The notes below the pieces were generated by a model that was not told the DNA's origin, searched no databases, and saw nothing but the letters and a program-made list of their open reading frames with translations. The translations under genes were made by a program, and so were the position numbers. Shown one piece after another: positions 1 through 7,887 of a stretch of 64,000 nucleotides of DNA (positions within the stretch are counted from its first letter, which is position 1; each line of letters opens with the position of its first letter). The stretch covers positions 62,001 through 126,000 of the forward strand of contig NZ_WWCU01000006.1 of the NCBI RefSeq assembly GCF_009857595.1, given 5' to 3'. The stretch is from Pseudoduganella aquatica (GTDB lineage Bacteria > Pseudomonadota > Gammaproteobacteria > Burkholderiales > Burkholderiaceae_D).

Positions 1-375
1 GGCGGACAGGAAGCGGCCGTCGCGGACGACCTTGGCGAACAGGCGCAGCTGGTTGCAGGTGCGGCCACGCTCGCCTTCCAGGCGGGCTTGCGGCAGACCC
101 GTTTCCTGCATCGCGCGCTCGATCAGCGCTGGACCGAGGTCCATGATGCGGTCGGCGATGGTTTCCAGGAAGCGGGCGCGTTGCTCCAATCCGGTTTCAC
201 GATAACGGTCGAACGCCTGTTCGGCCAGCGCGCAGGCTTGCTGCAGCTGCGCTTCGCCACCCAGCCCGAAGGCCGGTTCGATTTGCTCGTTGCGCGAAGG
301 ATCGATCGCCTTGATCGTGCCTTCCTGGCCGCGGACTACGTTACGGCCGATAATCATTTCACCGGATACTTGCAT
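1..375 (-). CDS. Aldehyde dehydrogenase, probable alpha-ketoglutarate semialdehyde dehydrogenase (N-terminal part)
   Basis: The window edge cuts this gene, leaving the first 125 residues. They start MQVSGEMIIGRNVVRG and continue with an ALDH-type N-terminal segment (GGEAQLQQACALAEQAF, residues about 40-56). The NAD(P)-binding and catalytic Cys/Glu region lies outside the window. An AAGGAG site sits just before the ATG, and the kdgD stop is 15 bp upstream, so the two are probably one operon. KdgD makes 2,5-dioxopentanoate, which this enzyme would oxidise to 2-oxoglutarate. The family call is firm; the substrate is inferred from context. Confidence 0.8.
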   Translation of the reverse strand, partial: MQVSGEMIIGRNVVRGQEGTIKAIDPSRNEQIEPAFGLGGEAQLQQACALAEQAFDRYRETGLEQRARFLETIADRIMDLGPALIERAMQETGLPQARLEGERGRTCNQLRLFAKVVRDGRFLSA

Positions 376-390
376 CACTACTCCTTAGGA

Positions 391-1302
391 TTATTGCGCG
401 CCCTGTGCGCGCATCAGTTTTTCCAGCATGGCGACTTCTTCTTCGGTCAGGTCGGTCAGCGGAGCGCGTACCGGGCCTGCGTCGTAGCCGGCCAGTTTGG
501 CGCCCGCTTTGACGATACTGACGGAGTAGCCGGCCTTGCGGTTGCGGATCTCCAGGTATGGCAGGAAGAATTCGTCCAGCATCTTGTTCTGCGCAGCGTG
601 GTCGTCGTTGGCGACAGCGTGGTAGAAGTCCATGGCCAGTTTCGGCATGAAGTTGAACACGGCCGACGAGTACACCGGCGTACCCAGCGCCTTGTAGGCG
701 GCGGCGTACACTTCCGCGGTCGGCAGGCCGCCCAGGTAGCTGAAGCGGTCGCCCATGCGGCGCCAGATTTGCACCATCAGTTCGATATCGCCCAGGCCGT
801 CCTTGAAACCGATCAGGTTAGGGCAGCGGTCAGCCAGGATCTCCAGCGAGTCGGCGGTCAGGCGGCACACGTTGCGATTGTAGACCACAACGCCGAAGTC
901 CACCGAAGCGCACACTTCTTCCACGTGGCGGATCAGGCCGTCCTGGCTGGCTTCGGTCAGGTAGTGCGGCAGCAGCAGCACGCCTTGCGCGCCCAGGCGC
1001 TCGGCTTCCTGCGCGAAACCGATGGCGGCGCGGGTGGAACCGCCGGCGCCGGCCAGGATAGGCACTTTGCCTTTGCAGGTGTCGACCGCAGTCTTGATGA
1101 CGTCGGTGTATTCGCCGTTGGTCAGCGAGAAGAATTCGCCGGTGCCGCCGGCGGCGAACAGCGCGCTGGCGCCGTAAGGGGCCAGCCATTCCAGGCGCTT
1201 GGCGTAGGTGTCGGCGCGGAAGTTGCCCTGCGCGTCAAAGTCGGTGACCGGGAAGGACAGCAGGCCGGACGAGAGGATGGTTTTAAGGTCATTAGGATGC
1301 AT
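391..1302 (-). CDS. kdgD: 5-dehydro-4-deoxyglucarate dehydratase
   Basis: This 303-residue protein belongs to the DHDPS/NAL (class I aldolase-like) family. It would dehydrate and decarboxylate 5-dehydro-4-deoxyglucarate to 2,5-dioxopentanoate in glucarate/galactarate or uronate breakdown. Visible motifs are GGTGE (residues 52-56), the catalytic Tyr in VVVYNRN (about Y141) and the Schiff-base Lys in GFKDGLGD (about K167). Length is normal for the family. GGAG lies 8 bp before the ATG. The gene is followed by the semialdehyde dehydrogenase and preceded by a GntR regulator, with an operator-like palindrome at 1350-1367. Confidence 0.93.
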   Translation of the reverse strand: MHPNDLKTILSSGLLSFPVTDFDAQGNFRADTYAKRLEWLAPYGASALFAAGGTGEFFSLTNGEYTDVIKTAVDTCKGKVPILAGAGGSTRAAIGFAQEAERLGAQGVLLLPHYLTEASQDGLIRHVEEVCASVDFGVVVYNRNVCRLTADSLEILADRCPNLIGFKDGLGDIELMVQIWRRMGDRFSYLGGLPTAEVYAAAYKALGTPVYSSAVFNFMPKLAMDFYHAVANDDHAAQNKMLDEFFLPYLEIRNRKAGYSVSIVKAGAKLAGYDAGPVRAPLTDLTEEEVAMLEKLMRAQGAQ

Positions 1303-1349
1303 GTCTTCTTCTCCAGTTGGGGACTAAAAAGCGGCAAGGCGCCGTCTTG

Positions 1350-1367
1350 TTGTATGACATCGTACAA
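1350..1367. promoter_or_regulatory. Operator-like palindrome upstream of kdgD
   Basis: TTGTATGACATCGTACAA is an imperfect 18-bp palindrome matching its reverse complement at 14 of 18 positions, with perfect TTGTA/TACAA ends. It lies 48 bp upstream of the kdgD ATG, next to an A/T-rich TTGATTATAG on the minus strand that could be promoter. The ten bases TTGTATGACA recur upstream of the GntR gene. GntR/FadR proteins favour sites of the form TNGTNNNACNA, so this is a likely operator. Binding by the neighbouring regulator is inferred. Confidence 0.55.
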
Positions 1368-1419
1368 CTATAATCAAAACGGGGCAAGCCTTTTGCGTGG
1401 CTTTTTGGTCTCTTATTGT

Positions 1420-2163
1420 TTAGGAAACATTGGCAGGCGTCACTTCCTGCTGGGCGCGGCGCAGGCGCTCGCGGCTGTTGCTCAAATGCGTGCGCATGGC
1501 GGCGCCCGCCGCATCCGGATCCTGGCGCTCGATGGCGCGGAAAATATTCTCGTGCTCGCGGTTCACGCCTTCCAGGTAATGGGCCGGGTCGTCATGCGCC
1601 AGCTGCGCCGAATTGACGCGCGCGCGGGGAATGATGTGGGTGCCCAGGTCGGTCAGGATGTCGACGAAATAGCGGTTGCCGGTGGCCTGCGCGATCAGCA
1701 GGTGGAACTGCACGTCGGCCTCGACCGAGCCGACGTCGAGGATGCGCTGCAGCGCCTCGCCCATGGCGGCCAGCTGCGCCGGGCTGCGGCGGCTGGCGGC
1801 CAGGCAGGCCGCTTCGGTTTCCAGGCTGATGCGCAGCTCCAGGATGGCCAGCACGTCGCCGATGGTGCGCACCGTGTCGGCCGAGATGCGCAGCGGCGCC
1901 GACGGCGGCTCCAGCACGAAGGTGCCGATGCCGTGCTTGGTCTGCACCAGGCCTGCCGCCTGCAGATGGGAAATCGCCTCGCGCACCACGGTGCGGCTCA
2001 CGCCGTGCATCTCCATGATGACCGATTCGGTGGGCAGCTTGTCGCCCGGCTTGAGCTGGCCGCCGGTGATGCTGGCCGTAATGCTCTCCACCACGCCCTG
2101 CGCAAGATTGCGGTGGCGCTTCTTCGGCGGCTGGAGGGCGTTGGCGGCGGCGATGTCGTTCAT
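1420..2163 (-). CDS. GntR-family (FadR subfamily) transcriptional regulator
   Basis: This 247-residue protein has an N-terminal winged helix-turn-helix at about residues 18-85, including PGDKLPTES and the recognition region VSRTVVREAISHLQAAGLV. An all-helical FCD ligand-binding domain follows at about 95-235. It precedes kdgD on the same strand with a 117-bp gap, so it probably senses a sugar acid and represses the catabolic genes. Similar operator-like sequences lie before kdgD and before this gene, suggesting autoregulation. The effector cannot be told from sequence. Confidence 0.9.
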   Translation of the reverse strand: MNDIAAANALQPPKKRHRNLAQGVVESITASITGGQLKPGDKLPTESVIMEMHGVSRTVVREAISHLQAAGLVQTKHGIGTFVLEPPSAPLRISADTVRTIGDVLAILELRISLETEAACLAASRRSPAQLAAMGEALQRILDVGSVEADVQFHLLIAQATGNRYFVDILTDLGTHIIPRARVNSAQLAHDDPAHYLEGVNREHENIFRAIERQDPDAAGAAMRTHLSNSRERLRRAQQEVTPANVS

Positions 2164-2200
2164 GGCTGGCAGGTGTCAAATAGAACTTTGATTATAGCAG

Positions 2201-2211
2201 TTGTATGACAA
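2201..2211. promoter_or_regulatory. Operator-like site upstream of the GntR gene
   Basis: TTGTATGACAA fits the FadR-subfamily pattern TNGTNNNACNA exactly and is flanked by TTGATTATAG, as is the site before kdgD. It lies 37 bp upstream of the GntR start, a good place for autoregulation. Binding is not shown. Confidence 0.5.
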
Positions 2212-2268
2212 CCCTTCCCGTCCCTCCTTGCGACGCCGCCTGCGCCTGCATTCATTCCATCCGGTAAT

Positions 2269-2298
2269 AAAAAAACGGCAGCCTGGAACAGGCTGCCG
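2269..2298 (-). terminator. Rho-independent terminator of the ter-like operon
   Basis: Read on the minus strand, a perfect 10-bp stem (CGGCAGCCTG/CAGGCTGCCG) with a 3-base loop is followed by a run of seven T. It lies about 100 bp past the stop codon at 2399 and would end the four-gene minus-strand operon. Confidence 0.85.
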
Positions 2299-2398
2299 CG
2301 AAAAGGCGCGTGACATGGGGAACACGCACCGGGAAGCAAAAGGTCGGGGTGGGCGCCCTTCGGACCGGCCCTCGGGGCGCCCGGTACTACACTTGCTC

Positions 2399-2980
2399 TT
2401 ACAGGTGCTGCGCGATCTGCGGCATCAGGTCGTCGAAGGTGCGGCCGGTGCCGTTTTCGCCGATGGCGTGCATCTTCCATTCGCCGTTGTGGCGGTACAG
2501 CTTGGCCATGATCTGCGCCGAGTGGCTGCCCTGCACCGACAAGTTGAAGCGCGCCACTTCCTTGCCGTCGGCCGCGTTGAGCAGGCGGCAGTAGGCGTTC
2601 TGCACTTGCGAGAAGTTCTGGCCGGTGAAGCTGTTCACCGTGAAGACGATGCTTTTCACATTGGCCGGCACGCTGCCCAGCGAGACGTTGACCTGCTCGT
2701 CGTCGCCGTCGCCGGCGCCGGTGCGGTTGTCGCCGCTGTGCGAGATGCTGCCGTCCTTGCTCTTCAGCTGGCGGAACCAGACCACGTCCAGCGGGCGGTT
2801 GTCGGTGTCGAACAGGATGCACGAGGCGTCCAGGTCCACTTCCGCGCTGCCGCCGCCGAAGCCGAAGAAGCCCTTGCTCTTGACAGCGTCCCAGCCCAGG
2901 CCCATCACCACGCGCGACAACGCGCTGCCGGCTTCCTTGTCCAGAGAGATCTTCTGGCCTTTTTCCAAATTGACTGACAT
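2399..2980 (-). CDS. TerD-family protein (TerZ-like)
   Basis: This 193-residue TerD-domain protein has the calcium-binding core [16 protein letters not shown]. It starts MSVNLEKGQKISLDKEAG, as TerD/TerE/TerZ proteins do. A glycine-rich stretch (GFFGFGGGSAEVDLD) resembles the TerZ branch. No signal peptide is visible, so it is likely cytoplasmic. It is the last gene of an operon that also encodes a second TerD protein, an AIM24 protein and a DUF475 membrane protein. Ter modules are linked to tellurite, oxidative and phage stress, but the direct activity is unknown. A terminator follows at 2269-2298. Confidence 0.88.
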   Translation of the reverse strand: MSVNLEKGQKISLDKEAGSALSRVVMGLGWDAVKSKGFFGFGGGSAEVDLDASCILFDTDNRPLDVVWFRQLKSKDGSISHSGDNRTGAGDGDDEQVNVSLGSVPANVKSIVFTVNSFTGQNFSQVQNAYCRLLNAADGKEVARFNLSVQGSHSAQIMAKLYRHNGEWKMHAIGENGTGRTFDDLMPQIAQHL

Positions 2981-2995
2981 AGCTAACTCCTAGTT

Positions 2996-3691
2996 TTATT
3001 GTCCGGTACCGCGCACCCAGCCCAGGAAGCCCTGGCGGCTGCGCGAACACACCAAAATCTTGCCCTGGCCCGAGAAGCGCAGGACCATGCCCTCGCCGCT
3101 GGTCTGGCTGTTCACCAGATTGCTCAGGAAACCGCCGCTTTGCGAGGTCGCCACCGACATCTCGTAGCGCAGCGAACTGTCCCAGCACACCACGTGCGAG
3201 TTATCGATCGTCACGTCCTTGCCCGGCTCCACTTCCAGCTGCGAGATCGAACCGAAGCCCGATACCGCCAGCTGGCCGCTGCCCTGCGTCTCCGTGATGA
3301 AGAAGCCGCCGCTCTGCGCAAACAGCGCATTGCCCAGGCTTTGCGTGCGCACCTTCAGCTCCACGCCGGAGGTGGCCGCCACGAAGGCGCCGTCGCTGAT
3401 CATGTACTGGCGCGGACCGACGTCCACCACCTGCATCGCGCCGGGCAGCGTTGGCGACAGCAGGCAATCGCCGTTGCCGCGCACCGCTTCGATGTGCTGC
3501 TGGAAGAACGATTCACCGTTGGCAAAGGTGCGCATGATGGCGCTGCCGATACCGCCTGTGATCTTGCCCTTCAGCTCCAGCGCCGATTCCATCATCACCA
3601 TGGCGCCGGACTCGCAGTAGATCTTTTCGCCCTGCCGCAGCGAGACGTGCAGGAAGGGATCGACATCCCCTGTAACGGTGAAGACCGGCAT
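2996..3691 (-). CDS. AIM24 / TIGR00266 family protein
   Basis: I use the ATG at 3691 (MPVFTVTGDVDPFLHV), 2 bp after the upstream terD stop, rather than an in-frame start 27 codons earlier inside terD. The 231-residue product has the AIM24-type beta-rich pattern, including GEKIYCESGAMVMM near the N terminus and GEGMVLRFSGQGKI near the C terminus. Members form beta-sandwich assemblies of unknown biochemical role, often beside ter genes. No signal peptide or membrane helix is evident. Gene order implies co-translation with terD. Confidence 0.82.
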   Translation of the reverse strand: MPVFTVTGDVDPFLHVSLRQGEKIYCESGAMVMMESALELKGKITGGIGSAIMRTFANGESFFQQHIEAVRGNGDCLLSPTLPGAMQVVDVGPRQYMISDGAFVAATSGVELKVRTQSLGNALFAQSGGFFITETQGSGQLAVSGFGSISQLEVEPGKDVTIDNSHVVCWDSSLRYEMSVATSQSGGFLSNLVNSQTSGEGMVLRFSGQGKILVCSRSRQGFLGWVRGTGQ

Positions 3692-3693
3692 GC

Positions 3694-4269
3694 TTACACC
3701 GCGACGCCGAAGGACGAAGCCAGCGCGCCCAGGCCGCCTTTGTAGCCCTGGCCTACGGCGCGGAACTTCCAATCGCCGCCGTTGCGGTAGATCTCGCCGA
3801 ACACCAGCGAGGTCTCGGTGGAGCCGTCTTCGGACAGGTCGAAGCGGGCGATCTCGGTGTTGCCGGCCGCGTTCACGCAGCGCACGAAGGCCTTCTGCAC
3901 CTGGCCGAAGTTCTGGCGGCGGGCGTCGGCTTCGTGGATGGTGACGCAGACGGCGATGCGGTCCACTTCGGCCGGCACTTTCGACAGGTCGACAGTGACG
4001 GTTTCGTCGTCGCCGTCGCCCGCGCCGGTGCGGTTGTCGCCCGAGTGGGCCACCGAGCCGTCGCTCGACTTCAGGTTGTTGTAGAAGATGAAGTCATTGT
4101 CGGCGCGCACCTTGCCGTCGACCTTCAGCAGGAAGGCGGAGCTGTCGATGTCGAACGCCGCGCCGTCCGTGTTGCGGATATCCCAGCCCAAGCCTACGAT
4201 CATCTTGGACAGGCCCGGAGCTTCTTTGCTCAGATTAACGTTACCGCCTTTTTGCAGACTGATTGCCAT
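3694..4269 (-). CDS. terD: TerD-family protein
   Basis: This 191-residue TerD-domain protein begins [19 protein letters not shown] and carries the Asp-rich calcium-binding motif [16 protein letters not shown]. Length is standard. It differs from its operon partner at 2399-2980 in the central region ([21 protein letters not shown], in pieces), so the two are diverged paralogues. It follows the DUF475 gene after 89 bp and is 2 bp ahead of the AIM24 start. The stress-response role is inferred from the family. Confidence 0.9.
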   Translation of the reverse strand: MAISLQKGGNVNLSKEAPGLSKMIVGLGWDIRNTDGAAFDIDSSAFLLKVDGKVRADNDFIFYNNLKSSDGSVAHSGDNRTGAGDGDDETVTVDLSKVPAEVDRIAVCVTIHEADARRQNFGQVQKAFVRCVNAAGNTEIARFDLSEDGSTETSLVFGEIYRNGGDWKFRAVGQGYKGGLGALASSFGVAV

Positions 4270-4358
4270 GATTTGTGACTCCTAAAAGTAGTTGAACACC
4301 TTGCTGCATGCGCGGCGGGCCGGTGTTCTATGGGCGCGCCGCGTTTTCTTTACATCGC

Positions 4359-5405
4359 TCAGGCGGTGACGCCGAGCGCTTCCTGCTGTTTGCGGTGGCG
4401 TACCGACGACCAGATGGAGGCGCCGATGAAAGCCACACCGATCAGACCCGTGAAGATCTCGGGAATGTGGAACTTGATACTCGCCAGCATGATCACCGCC
4501 AGGATGCCGATGGCGTAGTGCGCGCCGTGCTCCAGGTAGACGAACTCGTCCAGCGTGCCCTTCTCGACCAGGAAGATGGTCATGGAGCGCACGAACATCG
4601 CGCCGATGGCCAGGCCCAGCATGATGATGACCACGTCGTTGGTGATGGCGAACGCGCCGATCACGCCGTCGAAGCTGAACGATGCATCCAGCACTTCCAG
4701 GTACAGGAAGCCGCCGATACCGCCGCGCTTGACCATGTCGCCCACATTGCTGCCCTCTTCTTCCGATTCGAGCAGGCTGCTCAAGCCGTCAACCGCCACG
4801 TAGATCAGCACGCCCCACAGGCCGGCGATCAGCACGATCAGCTTCTGGCCTTCCTCCACCATGCCCAGGCATGCCAGCAGCGCGCCTATGGTCACCATGA
4901 CGGACACCGAGGACATCTTGCCCAGCGAGCCCAGTTTCTTCTCCACGTTGCCCAGCCAGTGGGTTTCCTTGTCCTTGTCCAGCAGGAAGTTCAGGAACAC
5001 CAGCAGCAGGAAGGCGCCGCCGAATGCCGCCACTTCAGCATGGTGGTTGGTCAGGTGGGTGGAATACGCTTTCGGGTCGTTCAGCGCCAGCGTCCACACC
5101 TCGGCCATGCTGATGTCGGCGGCCACCGCCACGATCACCAGCGGGAACAGCAAGCGCATGCCGAACACGGCGATGATGATGCCCACGCCCAGGAACAGCT
5201 TTTTCCAGAACGCGTCCCAGGTCTTCAGCACGGAGGCGTTCACCACCGCGTTGTCGAAGGACAGCGATACTTCCATCACCGCCAGGATGGTGGCGATGCC
5301 CAGTGCCGTGAGCGCGCCGCCCCAGCCCGTATGGGTGTAGCCCCACCAGCCGGCGATTGCCAGGCAGATGAAGGAGACTATGAATGACACTCTGAAGTGT
5401 TTCAT
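4359..5405 (-). CDS. DUF475 integral membrane protein (TerC-like)
   Basis: This 348-residue protein has about eight or nine hydrophobic helices. It has two TerC-like acidic signatures facing each other in the repeated fold: VMEVSLSFDNAVVNA (about residues 44-58) and LEVLDASFSFDGVIGAFA in the second half. Intramembrane acidic residues of this kind suggest divalent-cation handling. It is the first gene of the ter-like operon, where TerC normally interacts with TerD proteins. The first 25 residues form a membrane helix. Transport substrate unknown. Confidence 0.85.
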   Translation of the reverse strand: MKHFRVSFIVSFICLAIAGWWGYTHTGWGGALTALGIATILAVMEVSLSFDNAVVNASVLKTWDAFWKKLFLGVGIIIAVFGMRLLFPLVIVAVAADISMAEVWTLALNDPKAYSTHLTNHHAEVAAFGGAFLLLVFLNFLLDKDKETHWLGNVEKKLGSLGKMSSVSVMVTIGALLACLGMVEEGQKLIVLIAGLWGVLIYVAVDGLSSLLESEEEGSNVGDMVKRGGIGGFLYLEVLDASFSFDGVIGAFAITNDVVIIMLGLAIGAMFVRSMTIFLVEKGTLDEFVYLEHGAHYAIGILAVIMLASIKFHIPEIFTGLIGVAFIGASIWSSVRHRKQQEALGVTA

Positions 5406-5506
5406 CTGTATTTCCTTTCTTATTGATGAATGTCATGGAGTGTAGAGAATTCCCTTGCATTAAAAAATAGAAGATAATCGAAGGATTACTTCGGAAAAGC
5501 AGAACC

Positions 5507-6418
5507 ATGAAAACCGCAGGCATTAACTTCCGGCATCTATTTTTCTTCTGGAACGTGGCCAAGGAAGGCAGCGTCACGCGCGCCGCCGAGCGCCTCGGCC
5601 TGGCGGTGCAGACCGTCAGCACCCAGCTGGCGCAGCTCGACCAGCAGCTCGGCACGGCCTTGCTCACGCAGCAGGGCCGGCGCCTGGTGCCCACCGAGGC
5701 CGGCCGCGTGGCGCTCGACTATGCGGACCAGATCTTCCAGCTGGAAGACCAGCTGCAGCAGGCGCTGACGGACGTGGACGCGGGCCGCGTGCGGCTGGCG
5801 GTGGGCATCTCGGACTCGCTGCCCAAGCTGGTGGCTTACCGCCTGCTGGAGACCACCCAGCACCTGAGCCGCAAGGTCAAGCTGATCTGCATGGAGAACG
5901 AATTCGATTCCCTGCTGGCCGATCTGGCGCTGAACAAGCTGGACGTGGTGCTGACCGACCGCGCCGTGCGCGCCACGCCCAGCCTGCGCGTGTTCAGCCA
6001 CCTGCTGCTGGAAAGCGGCATGCAGCTGTTCGGCGCGCGCAAGCTGGCGGTCAAGTACCGGCGAGGCTTCCCGCACAGCCTGAACGGCGCGCCGCTGCTG
6101 CTCCCCACCCGCAACAACGCGCTGCGCGGCCGCATCGACGCCTGGTTCGTGCAGCACGGCGCGCGGCCGGACGTGGTGGGGGAATTCGAGGACAACGCCA
6201 TGCTCAACACTTTCGGCCGCAACGGCATGGGCCTGTTCTTCGCGCCCTCGGTGCTGGCGCACGATATCCAGGAGCAGTTCGGCGCCGTGCACGTGGGCGA
6301 CGCGCCCGAACTGAAGGAGCAGTTCTACGCCATTTCCAACGAACGCAAGATCAAGCACCCGGCGGTGGAGGCCATCCTGGAGGCGCTGCACACGGGCGCG
6401 TTCAGCAGCGATATCTGA
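5507..6418 (+). CDS. nhaR: LysR-type regulator, NhaR-like
   Basis: This 303-residue LysR protein starts MKTAGINFRHLFFFWNVAKEGSV. The helix-turn-helix covers about residues 8-65 and the substrate-binding domain about 90-295. The opening INFRHLFFFW and the sequence MENEFDSLLADLALNKLDVVLTDR (in pieces) fit NhaR, the activator of Na+/H+ antiporter genes. It is divergent from the DUF475/ter operon across 101 bp, so it could also act there. No antiporter gene is in the window, so nhaR is a family-level call. Confidence 0.8.
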   Translation: MKTAGINFRHLFFFWNVAKEGSVTRAAERLGLAVQTVSTQLAQLDQQLGTALLTQQGRRLVPTEAGRVALDYADQIFQLEDQLQQALTDVDAGRVRLAVGISDSLPKLVAYRLLETTQHLSRKVKLICMENEFDSLLADLALNKLDVVLTDRAVRATPSLRVFSHLLLESGMQLFGARKLAVKYRRGFPHSLNGAPLLLPTRNNALRGRIDAWFVQHGARPDVVGEFEDNAMLNTFGRNGMGLFFAPSVLAHDIQEQFGAVHVGDAPELKEQFYAISNERKIKHPAVEAILEALHTGAFSSDI

Positions 6419-6533
6419 CCGTCCGGCCGCGCCATCCCACCTCCCAGCCACCCCGGCGCCGGGCAATTTTGCGCCCGGATCGCCCGGGTCGGATAAGATG
6501 TAGGTTTCAACTACGGTCGCGCAAGCGATTTAT

Positions 6534-7877
6534 ATGGCTAATCTATTGCTGGTTCTGTTGGCGCTTTTCCTGGTCGCGCTGAACGGATTCTTTGTTGCCG
6601 CCGAATTCGGCATCGTCACTTTGCGCCGCACCCGCGTGCGCGCCATCGCCAAAACGCAGGGCCTGCGCGGCCGCATCCTGGCCAAGGTCCACGGTGAACT
6701 CGATGCGTATTTGTCGGCCTGCCAGCTGGGTATCACCCTCGCATCGCTGGGCCTGGGCTGGGTCGGCGAACCGGCTTTCGCCTCGCTGCTGGAACCTGTG
6801 TTCGGCGCCTTCGGCGTCACCTCCCCGCAGCTGATCCACGGCATTTCCTTTGTCTTCGCCTTCGTCACCATCTCCTTCCTGCACATCGTGGTGGGCGAAC
6901 TGGCGCCGAAATCGCTGGCCATCCGCCTGCCAGAAGCGGTGGGACTGTGGAGCGCCATTCCGCTGTACGCCTTCTACTGGGCCATGTACCCGGCCATCTG
7001 GGTGCTCAACGCCAGCGCCAATATGGTGCTGCGCCTGGCCGGCCTGGCCGGTTCCGGCGGCCACGGCGACTCGCACTATTCCACCGATGAACTGAAGCTG
7101 ATCCTGCGCACCAGCCAGCCCGGCGAAAAATTCAACAAGGACGAGCGCAACATCCTGGCCCACTCGCTGGACTTCAGCCAGCTGTCGGTGTCGGACCTGA
7201 TGCGTCCCATCCACGAAGTGATCGCGCTGCACGCGGCCAAGTCCATGGACGACAATCTGCAAACCGTGGTGCGCAACCGCTTCAGCCGCTACCCGTATTA
7301 CGACGAGGACGGCGAGACCGTGCTCGGTATGGTGCACCTGAAAGACCTGTTCTTCGCCGAGCAGTCCGGCAAGCAGATCACGTCGATGGCCCCCTTCCTG
7401 CGCCCGGTCGAGACCTACTCGGCGCGCACCCCTGCGCTGGAGCTGTTCCGCCGCTTCAAGGACGGTGCGCCGCACTTCGCGCTGATCGGCGAAAAAGGCA
7501 AGCGCCCGGTGGGCTTCCTCACGCTGGACAATCTGCTGGGCGCCATGGTGGGCGAGATCCACGACGAGTTCCGCCTCAACGAGAACGACTGGCTCAAGCA
7601 GCCGGACGGCGCCCTGGTCGGCAAGGCCAGCCTGCCCATCGTGTCGCTGGAGCGCGCACTGGGCCTGGACATCGAGAACGAGGAGATGGGCCTGGAGGAC
7701 ATCGAGTCCGTGGGCGGCATGGTGATGCTGAAACTGGGCGACATTCCGAAACAGGGCCAGCGCGTGGAGTTCAACGGCTTCGACATCGTCGTCAAGAAGA
7801 TGAACGGCCCGCGCATCCTGCTGGTGAAGGTGATCCCGCGCCAGGCCCGCCACAGCGAGTCCGACGACCAGGACTGA
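6534..7877 (+). CDS. CorC/HlyC-type (CNNM-like) membrane protein with CBS domains
   Basis: The 447-residue protein has a DUF21/CNNM transmembrane domain (about 1-190, with the small motif LASLGLGWVGEPA), a CBS pair (about 205-335, including DLMRPIHEVIALH) and a C-terminal CorC_HlyC domain (about 355-435, ending in GFDIVVKKMNGPRI). The family is called hemolysin-like but is better supported as Mg2+/Co2+ transport or efflux. It stands alone, ending 10 bp from the convergent GGDEF-EAL gene. Confidence 0.9.
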   Translation: MANLLLVLLALFLVALNGFFVAAEFGIVTLRRTRVRAIAKTQGLRGRILAKVHGELDAYLSACQLGITLASLGLGWVGEPAFASLLEPVFGAFGVTSPQLIHGISFVFAFVTISFLHIVVGELAPKSLAIRLPEAVGLWSAIPLYAFYWAMYPAIWVLNASANMVLRLAGLAGSGGHGDSHYSTDELKLILRTSQPGEKFNKDERNILAHSLDFSQLSVSDLMRPIHEVIALHAAKSMDDNLQTVVRNRFSRYPYYDEDGETVLGMVHLKDLFFAEQSGKQITSMAPFLRPVETYSARTPALELFRRFKDGAPHFALIGEKGKRPVGFLTLDNLLGAMVGEIHDEFRLNENDWLKQPDGALVGKASLPIVSLERALGLDIENEEMGLEDIESVGGMVMLKLGDIPKQGQRVEFNGFDIVVKKMNGPRILLVKVIPRQARHSESDDQD

Positions 7878-7887
7878 TCACACGGTT

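Noticed and set aside
88-2208. Very long open frame on the plus strand across kdgD and the GntR gene
   Set aside because: High GC keeps antisense frames open. The minus-strand proteins have clear family motifs; this frame has none and is rich in Arg, Gly and His.
6461-6481. Hairpin after nhaR (CCGGGC/GCCCGG) as terminator
   Set aside because: No T-run follows, so the support is too weak to annotate.
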